NCBI RefSeq assembly: GCF_900100665.1
Contig: NZ_FNCS01000012.1
Coordinates: forward strand, 1-64,000
Source of the DNA: Pelagibacterium luteolum
GTDB lineage: Bacteria > Pseudomonadota > Alphaproteobacteria > Rhizobiales > Devosiaceae
DNA: 64,000 bases
Direction of reading: 5' to 3'
In this document: in pieces, positions 9,127 through 17,280 of the stretch
Layout: each line of letters opens with the position of its first letter
Position numbering within the stretch: the first letter of the stretch is position 1
The notes under the pieces: model-generated
Told to the model about the DNA's origin: nothing
What the model saw: only the letters and a program-made list of their open reading frames with translations
Database searches by the model: none
Made by a program: the position numbers and the translations under genes

Positions 9127-11725
9127 GACCAACCTCCCGCCCTTCGAAAAGCCGGTGTTCGCGGCCGCGATCAGGGTTGATTGCTAGGGCCGCTTCAATG
9201 GTCGTCTGCTTCAGGTGAGACGCTGCCAATCTTCTGGCGAGATAGGCGTCGCGCTGTTTGGAGCCTATTGGGTCGGTTGGATTTTGCGTATCGCTCTCGC
9301 AAATCGATTGATCAAGCGCCTGCCTGTCGGTGATCAGGATGGTGGCGCCGCGTGATCGACTGATCGCCACGTAAGCGTGATGACGATCAAATTCCGGCGT
9401 CAGCAGCACGGCCGCCTTGTCAACGGTCAGGCCCTGCGCACCGTAAACGGTTGTCGCATAGCCCCAAGCCAGTCGCGCACGACCTTTTTCGTCTGCAATA
9501 TCTCGAGTGTCGAAGGCAATCTGCTCACACCCGACCTGCGCGGTTATCCTTGCGTGGTATTCCGCCTCACAGCGAGCCGCCTCTACGGCCAATACGACCC
9601 CGACCGACCCGTTGATGACCCCAAGTTCATCGTTACGGACAAGGAACCGGATACGGTCGCCGACGGCCAAGGCCAACTTTGTGGTGCGCCCACTTGGTGT
9701 TGTCGCTGTTACACCAATGTCCTCAATTGCGAGAAGCCCGGCTTTCCGTAACCGTGAGCGCGCTTCAATGCAGAGCGCTTCGGCTTCGGAATTGGTCCGG
9801 GCGATCATCAGAATGCTGTCGGCACGCTCCGAAAGAAGTTCTGGCTCGAGCTGATCTATAACCTTGCTGATGGCGTCGGAAAATCCCTCGCCCTCAACCA
9901 GCCGACCATGATCTCGGAAGGCCTGTAATGCTGGTTGTGGGTCACCGAAGCCGACGGCGACTACGGCGTTGCGCATCCAGGCTTCACTCTGGCGGACAAT
10001 ATTTCTGATGTAGCTGGAGCCAGCAGTCTGGGCGACAAGCGACAGGCCCGATCCGGCGCCGATCGGCTGGAGTTGCTGGCGATCACCGACAAGAATGAGG
10101 CGTGCGTTGGCCCGTTCGACAGCCATCAGCATCGCATGCATTTCGCGCGATGAGAGCAGACCGGCCTCGTCAACGATCAGTACCGATCGGGAATCGAGCA
10201 CGGGCCTGCCGCGTTCGAAAGACTTTAGCAATGAAGCGTTGGCGCGTGCTTCGATGCCCAGATCATCTCGCAAGGCATTGGCAATTTTCCATGCGCTAGC
10301 AGCTCCGATGGCCTGATAACCAGCGCTTTGCAGGGCGGCGACGACAGGGCGCAGTATCGTAGTTTTTCCCACGCCCGGAGCGCCCTCGACTATCACCAAC
10401 CGTCGGGATCCCGTCGCGGCATGCACCGCATCTATCTGTTCCTGGCTGAGCGTTGTCTCGGCAAGCGCGGCATCAATTGACCGCTTGTCAGGAACAAAAA
10501 CTGGACGCGAGAGCAGTCGAGTTGCAATCGCCACCACGTCCTGCTCGAGGGCGATCATTTCGGGGGTGGTGTATCGTGGCGTTCCGAGAACATCTCTGCC
10601 CAATTGAACTATGCCCCCGGCTCGTAAGAGCTCCGAAAGGGCAGGGGCGATCTGCTCTGATCCCAAGCCTGTTCCGACAAGGCTTTCGGCAATGGCACGC
10701 ATCAACTCGCGTCGCTCAAATAAGCTTTGAGATTGGGTGAGAGCGTGCGGAATGTCTTTCAATCGCGAAGCAAACAGCTTTTCGGCTCGGGCCTTCAAAG
10801 CCGTCATGGGAGTGCGTTGGCGGGAAATCGCTCGGGCGATATCGAAGTTGTTCCGACGCGCAGCCTCTTGCCAAATTGTGCGGACGTCGTCTTGCGGGGG
10901 TGACTTGGCCCTGCGCGATGAGCGGGCAACTTGAGCTGCATGCGCTACGGACTGGGCACTGGTCGTTCCGGCTTTATGCAATTCTGCAGTGATTGTATCC
11001 CGTCGCGCTGAAAAGTAGCGGGTGGCTTCGTCGCTTACATCGGCGATTTCGAACATGCCGTTCTTGCCGATACGGTCGATCGCAAACCCGGCCTGCATGA
11101 GACCCTCGGCAAGGGCGGCATGGTATGTGGCGCCTGCAGCCATTTTCCAATCGCGCAGAATAGTCGAATGCAGCGCGCCGGTTGTGCCGTCGGCGCGCTG
11201 GGCGAGATTGAACACGACGCAATGGGTATGAATATTGGGGTCTTCAAAGACGGCTCCATCGGAATGCTCAGCGGCGCGGCTGCTATGGTGGCGGAAACAA
11301 GCGGCAGTCAGTTCAACACGTTCGATCCTGTTTCCGCCGCGTCCTCGCCTTGCCCATGCGGCCTCTTCATTGAGCAAATTGAGAGCAGCACGCACCGCCT
11401 TGTCGTGAGCCTCGCCGATAGCTCTTTGGATGAGCACATCCGCCAGAGTACCGGCCAGTGACACCGATTTGGGAGCCGAAAACGTGATGTCGAAGGCGCC
11501 GGTTCGGTCAAGCCGGCTCGCCCCTTTCGCAAGCAGCGTCCTGCCGTTTTCATCGTGGGCGCGAAACAATCGCTCAAAGAGCGCGGCGACTACGTGAGCC
11601 CTGTCCACAAGCCCGAAGCGACCGGTCGGCGCATACCAAACTCCGGCCGGCTCGCCGGTCTCTAGATAGTATTGAGCATGAATGTAGTATCCAGCATCCG
11701 CGGCAGGGTTCCAGGTTGCGACCAT
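9116..11725 (-). CDS. MobF-family conjugative relaxase-helicase (TraA/TrwC type)
   Basis: 869 aa. The N-terminal relaxase domain has the early tyrosine-rich GYYIHAQYY region and the metal-binding IHTHCVVFN histidine motif (about residues 165-173). The C-terminal half is a RecD-like helicase with Walker A VEGAPGVGKTT near residue 445, Walker B LIVDEAGLL, VGDRQQLQPIG and the C-terminal TVYGAQGLTVDKA motif. It nicks DNA at an origin of transfer and unwinds the transferred strand. The start at 11725 is set by AAAGGAG six bases upstream; a longer frame from 11758 has no ribosome binding site. The only other conjugation gene nearby is the truncated coupling protein, so the element is a non-autonomous remnant. 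No frameshift is seen, so the protein may still be made. Confidence 0.9.
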   Translation of the reverse strand: MVATWNPAADAGYYIHAQYYLETGEPAGVWYAPTGRFGLVDRAHVVAALFERLFRAHDENGRTLLAKGASRLDRTGAFDITFSAPKSVSLAGTLADVLIQRAIGEAHDKAVRAALNLLNEEAAWARRGRGGNRIERVELTAACFRHHSSRAAEHSDGAVFEDPNIHTHCVVFNLAQRADGTTGALHSTILRDWKMAAGATYHAALAEGLMQAGFAIDRIGKNGMFEIADVSDEATRYFSARRDTITAELHKAGTTSAQSVAHAAQVARSSRRAKSPPQDDVRTIWQEAARRNNFDIARAISRQRTPMTALKARAEKLFASRLKDIPHALTQSQSLFERRELMRAIAESLVGTGLGSEQIAPALSELLRAGGIVQLGRDVLGTPRYTTPEMIALEQDVVAIATRLLSRPVFVPDKRSIDAALAETTLSQEQIDAVHAATGSRRLVIVEGAPGVGKTTILRPVVAALQSAGYQAIGAASAWKIANALRDDLGIEARANASLLKSFERGRPVLDSRSVLIVDEAGLLSSREMHAMLMAVERANARLILVGDRQQLQPIGAGSGLSLVAQTAGSSYIRNIVRQSEAWMRNAVVAVGFGDPQPALQAFRDHGRLVEGEGFSDAISKVIDQLEPELLSERADSILMIARTNSEAEALCIEARSRLRKAGLLAIEDIGVTATTPSGRTTKLALAVGDRIRFLVRNDELGVINGSVGVVLAVEAARCEAEYHARITAQVGCEQIAFDTRDIADEKGRARLAWGYATTVYGAQGLTVDKAAVLLTPEFDRHHAYVAISRSRGATILITDRQALDQSICESDTQNPTDPIGSKQRDAYLARRLAASHLKQTTIEAALAINPDRGREHRLFEGREVGHGL

Positions 11726-11830
11726 GTCGTGCTCCTTTGCGGGAGCAGGATCGGCCATTGGATTAACTGCGGTGGGGTAGCCAAATCATTTCTGAGAAAA
11801 AATTTGATCAGACGAAATTGCGCCACAAGA

Positions 11831-12600
11831 TCAAACCTCACGAGCCACAAATCCCGGCCGGATTGGCTGAGTTGTTCCAACCGGCCACTCAAGCAAGGCA
11901 ACATCCTCACCTTGTCCGACGAGAAGCGCTCGCACGACCGCCCGACCCGAAGCACCAGTGTTTTTCAGACCCAGTTCGGTGCCGACAAACCCAGGTTCCA
12001 CAACGGGAATGGTGGTCGTTAACCTCTCGGTCTGACCCGTGCCGCCGCTTTTCGGTTCCCAGTAAGCCACCTTACGTTCGCCAGCGAGTTGTACCACCCG
12101 ATTTTGACCCTCGCCCGGTGGCATTCGGCCCAGGATCTTGGTGGTGAGATTGTCCAGAAGGTGTGCGCATCCATCGACCCCGAAGGCGGCGCGCAACTGG
12201 GCAAGTGACTGGACCAGAATGACCAGCCGGATTTGGCCCTCACGGCCAATGGCGGCAAGTCGGGGTACCGCCGTGGCGTTTCCAATCTGCGCTACCTCAT
12301 CAAGAAAGAACCAGATCGGGGTCTTTTGGCGTGATCTCGCCATACGGTCAGCAGCAGCATCGGCTGAGATTTTCAGGGCCACGCGCACCATGGCGGCGGA
12401 TAATTCGGGCAATCGCTGCGACTGACGAAGAATAAGAGCCTGTCGAGGATCCAGGCCCAAAATCCAGTTTCGGATCGAGAAGGGCTTCCCGCCGCGTCCC
12501 ATGCCGGCAAGTGTTTGCAGGGGTTGACGAAGATGAGAGAGCAGAACCGTGTAGAACGAGTGGGCCGTACGCTGCGTCGCTTCGCGCTCCATAGCCGAAC
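11831..12600 (-). pseudogene. 5'-truncated TraD-like conjugative coupling protein
   Basis: The C-terminal portion of a type IV coupling protein (TraD/TrwB ATPase). The visible family sequence starts at EREATQRTAHSFYTVL and includes the Walker B region TPIWFFLDEVAQIGN followed by LAAIGREGQIRLVILVQSLAQL, ending in PIRPGFVAREV. The N-terminal membrane anchor and Walker A are gone. The same strand upstream of about 12595 is AbiEii toxin sequence in another frame, so the open frame extending to 12787 is artefactual there. A protein could start only at an internal ATG such as 12592. It would lack the nucleotide-binding loop and cannot be a working pump. Confidence 0.85.
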
Positions 12601-13004
12601 TGATCTTCCACTGACGGCGCGACGGAGCGCAGTTCTTCAGGGTGGACCGAACCGCGCAATACGGGCGAGAGCTCGATGTGAATTCGGTCGCCTTGAAAGT
12701 CCACAAATAGCCGCAGGGCATCTTGGGCATGCTCATAGGAGCGGATGACGGTCGATCTTGGGACGGTGGCCAGTATGATATCGGCAATACGACCGAGCGC
12801 CTGGCGGATATTGGCTAGCGCGGTTTGCCGATCATCCATGGGCAGGTAGACCAGATCGATATCAACCGAGAGGCGTGGCAGGTCCCTGACAAAGAGGTTG
12901 ATTGCCGTACCGCCTTTGAGCGCGAAGCATTTCTCTTCAGCGATCAGGGGCAGAATGCGCGTTAAGAGCCTTACGCGCCGGTAGTACGGGTTGGTGGGGT
13001 CCAC
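12594..13004 (-). pseudogene. 3'-truncated AbiEii-type nucleotidyltransferase toxin
   Basis: Type IV toxin of the AbiEii/AbiGii nucleotidyltransferase family. GTG 13004 is preceded by GGAGG and lies 34 bp inside the antitoxin gene. The first 137 codons are family-like: ALKGGTAINLF followed by the catalytic SVDIDLVYLP (the GG...DxD motif), then IHIELSPVLRG and SVEDQFG. Near 12594-12600 the sequence switches into the traD fragment in a different frame; reading continues as a foreign tail to 12348. The C-terminal half, with the remaining conserved motifs, is absent, so the toxin is probably inactive. Confidence 0.82.
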
Positions 13005-13822
13005 ATGTCCTCCGGGACGGTTATCAGATATTTTGCATCGAGCTTGCCACCTTTGGCCAGCTCTCTCTTGCCGCTGCCCAGTCCCAATTCGTCGAGATTG
13101 TCGGGGGGTGGCAGCTTTTTGGCCCATGCATGGGTATGGCGTTCAGTGAGCCAGTAGAACAGGCGTCTCACTTTTACGCTCTGGCATTTTTCCAGAAGCG
13201 CCGTCAGGCGTCGCGGGGAGAGGCTGGTCATGCCTTGCAGCAATTCGTCTGCATGCGCAAAGGATATGCCGCCCGGTATGTCGGCCAGCAATTCAAGGAA
13301 AGCGCGTTCGGGCGATGACATGGTGAAGGGCCATCGGCCCTCATACGGCCCCGGGTCCTCGAAAGCGTGAAAACTCCCGCCGGCAGTGTCGTATTCCTGA
13401 TTGATCAGTCCCGTTGAACCGAGGCCCGGCAGCGGCAGATGGCGCACAAACTGCGTATCCCGGACGACGGTGTTGAGCCATTTGGGCAGGTTGTCCTTGC
13501 CATAGAGATGGATCGTGCGGCGCGACGACAACGGTAGGTAGTGGGCGAAGCCATGGAGTTCCAATGCGCTCAAGCCGCCAACCGTGAGATCCGAGCGCAA
13601 GACGTTCTGCAACGCGGATACGAGACCTTGCCAGGTCAGCCGGGTCGCCGGCCTTGTGTAAACACCAGGTGCGACGGATACGAGAAGACCGCTCTTTACA
13701 AGGTTGTCCACGCCGTGCCGGTCAAATCCGGAATCCTGTCCGGCCAGCCAAGCGCGCGTGACCGGCATACCTTCCGGCACCAGTTCAAAAAGCGTCTTTC
13801 TGCGGTCTGCGTTTGTAGGCAT
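12971..13822 (-). CDS. AbiEi-type antitoxin
   Basis: 283 aa, intact. It carries the family N-terminal winged-helix region (TRAWLAGQDSGFDRHGVDNLVKSGLLVSV ending VYTRP) and the C-terminal AbiEi domain with LTVGGLSALELHGFAHYLPL and the SPERAFLELLADIP block. AbiEi neutralises AbiEii and represses the operon by binding inverted repeats in its promoter. Two such repeats lie upstream (13844-13860 and 13917-13935). The toxin downstream is truncated, so this may be an orphan antitoxin. The ribosome binding site before ATG 13822 is poor. Confidence 0.88.
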   Translation of the reverse strand: MPTNADRRKTLFELVPEGMPVTRAWLAGQDSGFDRHGVDNLVKSGLLVSVAPGVYTRPATRLTWQGLVSALQNVLRSDLTVGGLSALELHGFAHYLPLSSRRTIHLYGKDNLPKWLNTVVRDTQFVRHLPLPGLGSTGLINQEYDTAGGSFHAFEDPGPYEGRWPFTMSSPERAFLELLADIPGGISFAHADELLQGMTSLSPRRLTALLEKCQSVKVRRLFYWLTERHTHAWAKKLPPPDNLDELGLGSGKRELAKGGKLDAKYLITVPEDMWTPPTRTTGA

Positions 13823-13843
13823 CGTTTAAAGAATTTCGGTTCC

Positions 13844-13935
13844 GCGGCGATCATCGCCGCATTTCCTTCCTTATATAAACTAGCACAACGAAGCCAAGTT
13901 TGCAATTTGTGCGATATGCGGCGATGAATGCCGCA
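13844..13935 (-). promoter_or_regulatory. abiE promoter with two inverted repeats
   Basis: Two GC inverted repeats share the core GCGGCGAT. The first is at 13844-13860 (8-bp arms, one-base spacer); the second is TGCGGC/GCCGCA at 13917-13935 (6-bp arms, 7-base spacer). Between them on the minus strand lies an A+T-rich TATATAAG region near 13869-13880, a candidate -10, with TTGGCT 16 bases upstream of TATAAG. Paired inverted repeats bound by AbiEi are known in other AbiE loci, so this is a probable autoregulatory site. Confidence 0.55.
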
Positions 13936-14082
13936 ATTGTCCTATTTCATAAACTGATGCGATGCGGCCCATTGGCTATCAGACGCCGCGCCGCCTCAGA
14001 ATGATAATGTATCTTACGGATACTGCTGTGTCTGGACCGGCGCGATGAATGGCGGATGAGCCCGCAAGACCGCGCGAACAAA
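13936..14082. other. Gap between divergent AbiE locus and QueC-like operon
   Basis: The rest of the 332-bp divergent intergenic region shows no protein-like frame, tRNA or strong repeat. Base composition is less GC-rich than the core chromosome to the right of 18.25 kb. Confidence 0.4.
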
Positions 14083-14147
14083 TGTCAGAAGAAAATACGG
14101 AAATCTTGACGATGTCAGAAAATATGATATGTTTTCTGCCATAGGAG
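14083..14147 (+). promoter_or_regulatory. Promoter and inverted-repeat operator of QueC-like operon
   Basis: TTGACG at 14106-14111 and TATGTT at 14128-14133 with a 16-base spacer make a plausible sigma-70 promoter. Overlapping the -10 is an inverted repeat, CAGAAAA at 14116-14122 and TTTTCTG at 14132-14138. TGTCAGAA occurs at 14083-14090 and again at 14114-14120 as a partial direct repeat. AGGAG at 14143-14147 is the ribosome binding site for ATG 14155. A repressor bound to the repeat would block the promoter; the operon's own HTH protein is the obvious candidate. Confidence 0.55.
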
Positions 14148-14154
14148 ATATGCC

Positions 14155-14721
14155 ATGACCGATGGCCCATTCAGAAATTCACGGCTGAGCACGCGCTGGC
14201 AGAAGTTCGGCGAGCAGCTCGTGAGCGACGCCGCTAGCCCCGCAGAGCGAGTCAAACAGGCATGTCACAGCATGATGACTGACGCGGGCGTGAGGGAGTT
14301 CAGCTCCATGGTGCGGGACTTGTCGTCCTGCCTGGCTCGATCGCAACTAACGCTCGATCCAGTTGCGGATGTCGAAGCCGTCATTGAGAGACACCTCATG
14401 TCGTCGCTCTCAGACATTTTGCGACGCACGCTCATAGCCAATCTCCACGATGGCGTTTCTCCTGCGGAAGCGCTGCAGCCCGCAATGGAGGCCACCACCC
14501 AAGAGTGGATAGGTATCGTGAAGAACCGCCTGGAAGAACACTGTATTCAGGCAAGAGACATGGGCGATATGAGCCGCGCCGACTATCAAAAGGGTCTTGA
14601 GCGCAACGCCGAAGCTTTCTCCAGCATAGATGTGCCGAATCTCTGCCAGGCCATGAAGGTTGGTGACAGAAGGGCTTTCAGTTCCCCACGGCTCATGACT
14701 GTGGATGAGGGGCCCGAGTGA
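14155..14721 (+). CDS. Unknown first protein of QueC-like operon
   Basis: 188 aa, no family recognised. AGGAG lies seven bases before the ATG. The protein is largely helical in appearance with no signal peptide or membrane segment. It has paired features such as REFSSMVRDLSSCLARS and VEAVIERHLMSSLSDILRR, and a glycine close to the N terminus (MTDGPF). The TGA overlaps the ATG of the QueC-like gene (TGATG), so the two products are made together. The closest analogy by position is QatB, the partner encoded beside the QueC homologue QatC in Qat defence systems, but I see no sequence proof of homology. Confidence 0.75.
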   Translation: MTDGPFRNSRLSTRWQKFGEQLVSDAASPAERVKQACHSMMTDAGVREFSSMVRDLSSCLARSQLTLDPVADVEAVIERHLMSSLSDILRRTLIANLHDGVSPAEALQPAMEATTQEWIGIVKNRLEEHCIQARDMGDMSRADYQKGLERNAEAFSSIDVPNLCQAMKVGDRRAFSSPRLMTVDEGPE

Positions 14722-16097
14722 TGAACGTCCACAATCACTCCTCCCCAACTACCAAAACTCTTGTCGTACTTGAAAGCGGCGAGAGGCCACCCGCGCGACT
14801 CCATGGGCGCGAAGAATTGGCAGAAATAGGTCAGCAAATCCGGTTTGATGCCGGAATCTTGGACTCTTTCGATGTTGCGGGGTGCCTGTCCCGGCATTTC
14901 GATCTGCTCGTTGTATGTGCGGCTATCGAACTGGCGGACAGACGTTGGGGAAGGCCCCGCGCCTGGTCACGCAATTTCAACCTGCGTATCCCAGTCATCG
15001 ATCTGGAAAGGTGGCAAAAACCGGCCGTGGCACACGGTCTGCGTCGTGCTCTGGGTTTTCTAACCGGAGATAATTGGCAGTTTACCTTTGTTCGAGCGAA
15101 GAACGGTTCACCAATCGGCATGCGTCAGATTCCTCTGGGCTTCGACAAAACCAAGAAGTTCGCTATTGCCTACAGTGATGGCTTGGATTCGCGAGCTGTC
15201 ACGAGCCTAAGCGGTGGCGAGGACGAGGCGCTCTGCATCCGTGTGGCTGGCACCCACCAGCGGCGGCAAAAAGGAGATAGTCCGTTTGAACGCATTCCAT
15301 TCGATACCCGCGACTATCGGCAGAACGAAAGCAGCTTTCGAAGCCGCAGCTTTAAGTTTGCTGCCATTACGGCAATGGCAGCGCAATTATATCAGGTGTC
15401 GCGGATCGTCGTTCCGGAAAGCGGCCAGGGGGCGTTGGGGCCCGCTATCCTGCCCTTGCACAATATCTATGCTGACTACAGGAACCATCCGGCTTTCTTT
15501 CGTCGGATGGAGCAATTCCTGCACGCCCTTCTCGACTGGAGTGTCAAGTTCGAGCAGCCGAGGCTCTGGTACACCAAGGGTCAGACGCTGCGGGACTTCC
15601 GACTCTTGCCCGGCAAGACCAACCTGGATTTGACCCAGACCCATTCCTGCTGGCAAACCCGCCGCATTGTTAACGACGGTTACCGAAGGCAATGCGGGCT
15701 ATGTGCCGCTTGTCTGCTCAGGCGGCAGAGCCTACACGCGGCGGGGATCAAGGAGGACTCCGGGACGTATGTCGTCAGGGACCTGAATGAGGCCTCCATC
15801 GCGGCCGCGCTCACCACGGCCGTTGCTGACAAAGCCGATCGGGACATCATGATCGCATATGGCAGCGCAGGTGCGAGACATCTACAGCACCTCGCCGATT
15901 TGGCTGACCAGCCGGACAAGACCCTTCACACGCATGCCTCGCAGATAGCGATTGCCACGGGTGAGACGTGTGACGAAACCACTAGAAGATTGAGTGTTAT
16001 GTTGAGTGTGCATGCTGAAGAATGGAGAGCGTTTCGGTCAGACCTGGGAGGCAACAGCTTCCTGAATAGCTGGATGGATGGGGGGCGCAATGGTTGA
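14721..16097 (+). CDS. QueC-like PP-loop ATPase
   Basis: 458 aa from ATG 14721 (a GTG three bases earlier is possible). A PP-loop, SDGLDS at residues 152-157, replaces the usual SGGxDS. A four-cysteine zinc site follows the QueC pattern, C310 in THSCW and C325/C328/C331 in RQCGLCAACLLRR. ESGQGALGP near 234 and a downstream NHPAFFRRM match the QueC active-site region. The N-terminal 145 residues (NLRIPVIDLERW, FLTGDNWQF) are an extension absent from the 220-230-aa housekeeping QueC but common in defence-associated homologues. QueC makes preQ0 from 7-carboxy-7-deazaguanine; defence versions are thought to use this chemistry on macromolecules. No other queuosine gene is nearby. Confidence 0.8.
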   Translation: MNVHNHSSPTTKTLVVLESGERPPARLHGREELAEIGQQIRFDAGILDSFDVAGCLSRHFDLLVVCAAIELADRRWGRPRAWSRNFNLRIPVIDLERWQKPAVAHGLRRALGFLTGDNWQFTFVRAKNGSPIGMRQIPLGFDKTKKFAIAYSDGLDSRAVTSLSGGEDEALCIRVAGTHQRRQKGDSPFERIPFDTRDYRQNESSFRSRSFKFAAITAMAAQLYQVSRIVVPESGQGALGPAILPLHNIYADYRNHPAFFRRMEQFLHALLDWSVKFEQPRLWYTKGQTLRDFRLLPGKTNLDLTQTHSCWQTRRIVNDGYRRQCGLCAACLLRRQSLHAAGIKEDSGTYVVRDLNEASIAAALTTAVADKADRDIMIAYGSAGARHLQHLADLADQPDKTLHTHASQIAIATGETCDETTRRLSVMLSVHAEEWRAFRSDLGGNSFLNSWMDGGRNG

Positions 16098-17280
16098 TCT
16101 TAACGAGTTGAGTTCCCAGGAGATCGGTCGACGCCTGCGGATAGCTCGCGAGAATGCCGGCGTGCGACAGGAAGAGGCAGCCCGGATCGTCGGCGTATCA
16201 CGACCCACCCTTGTATCCATTGAGCAGGGCGTGCGCCGCGTACGAATTCAGGAGATCCAGGCACTCGCCCGCCACTATGGCCTCTCTGTCAACGCGCTGC
16301 TTCGCCGGGAGGCGGTGCATACCGATCTGGTGCCAAGGTTCCGCAGGTTACGGGAGGCAGAGGACGCGGAAACTACTGAAGCGGTTCAGTTGCTCAATGA
16401 CCTGATCAAGGCCGAAGTTGAGCTGGAAAACCTACTTGGAATCCAGAAAGGCCGAAACTATCCGCCCGAGCGCGGGATCAACAGTGGTGACGTGGTTATG
16501 CTCGCAGAGCAGCATGCGGCGGAGCTGCGCGAGTGGCTTGGCATCGGACTGGGGCCGATTGCCGACGTCTTCTCACTGATTGACAGGCAGCTTGGCGTCA
16601 GACTTTACCAGCGGCGTCTATCCTCCACTTCAAAAGTGGCAGGGCTGTTCAGCTTCGATGAGGGAATTGGTGCGAGCATTCTTCTCAATGCCAATCATCC
16701 CCTTCCCCGGCGCATTCAGTCGGCAGCGCATGAGCTTGGGCATTTCTTTGGCACGCGGCAGAGCCCAGAAGTATTGGAAACGGACGAAAGGTTCCTCTCG
16801 AGGGACGAGCGCTATGCCAACGCGTTCGGCAGGTCCTTCATGGCGCCGGCTGAGAGTTTTTCCGAGAGTTTCCGACGGATCATGGAGATCACCGGAAAAA
16901 TTACGGCCAGGTTGATTATTCTCCTCGCTGACGAATACCATATCTCACGACAGGCCTGCTGCCTGCGTCTAGAAGAACTGGGTCTTGCAAAGAAAGGAAC
17001 CTGGGGCTGGTTTGAGAATAGAGGCGGCATTACTGATGAACATGCGCGTGAAGTGCTTGGAGAGTCCGCGATTGTGCGCGATCCGGCAAAGACCGATGCT
17101 GACCGACCGCTCTCGCATCGAATGAGCCTCATGGCTCATGCCGCTTGGAAGCGCGACCTGATGTCAGAAGGCCAGTTGGCCGAATTGCTAAAGATTAGCC
17201 GTCTCGAACTTCGCGGCATCATCGATCAGATTGAGCTTGAGGAAAGAGAGACTGATGACTTGGTCGAGCTCCCTGATTAG
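16090..17280 (+). CDS. HTH-Xre and ImmA/IrrE metalloprotease fusion
   Basis: 396 aa from ATG 16090, which follows a GGGGGG run and lies 8 bp inside the QueC-like gene; ATG 16078 is an alternative. Residues 10-65 form an Xre-type helix-turn-helix (RQEEAARIVGVSRPTLVSIEQG). The ImmA/IrrE (peptidase M78) domain follows, with zinc motif HELGHFF at 214-220 and the third-ligand region ERYANAFGRSFMAP. The C-terminal 120 residues are unassigned. Such proteins cleave repressors or act as repressors; ImmA frees ICEBs1 by cutting ImmR and IrrE triggers the Deinococcus radiation response. Here it is tied to a PIN nuclease by a 26-bp overlap. Confidence 0.88.
   Translation: MVDLNELSSQEIGRRLRIARENAGVRQEEAARIVGVSRPTLVSIEQGVRRVRIQEIQALARHYGLSVNALLRREAVHTDLVPRFRRLREAEDAETTEAVQLLNDLIKAEVELENLLGIQKGRNYPPERGINSGDVVMLAEQHAAELREWLGIGLGPIADVFSLIDRQLGVRLYQRRLSSTSKVAGLFSFDEGIGASILLNANHPLPRRIQSAAHELGHFFGTRQSPEVLETDERFLSRDERYANAFGRSFMAPAESFSESFRRIMEITGKITARLIILLADEYHISRQACCLRLEELGLAKKGTWGWFENRGGITDEHAREVLGESAIVRDPAKTDADRPLSHRMSLMAHAAWKRDLMSEGQLAELLKISRLELRGIIDQIELEERETDDLVELPD

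Noticed and set aside
8185-9180. Plus-strand frame of 331 codons across the two small island genes
   Set aside because: The minus-strand genes have good ribosome binding sites and operon spacing; the plus frame has none and no motifs.
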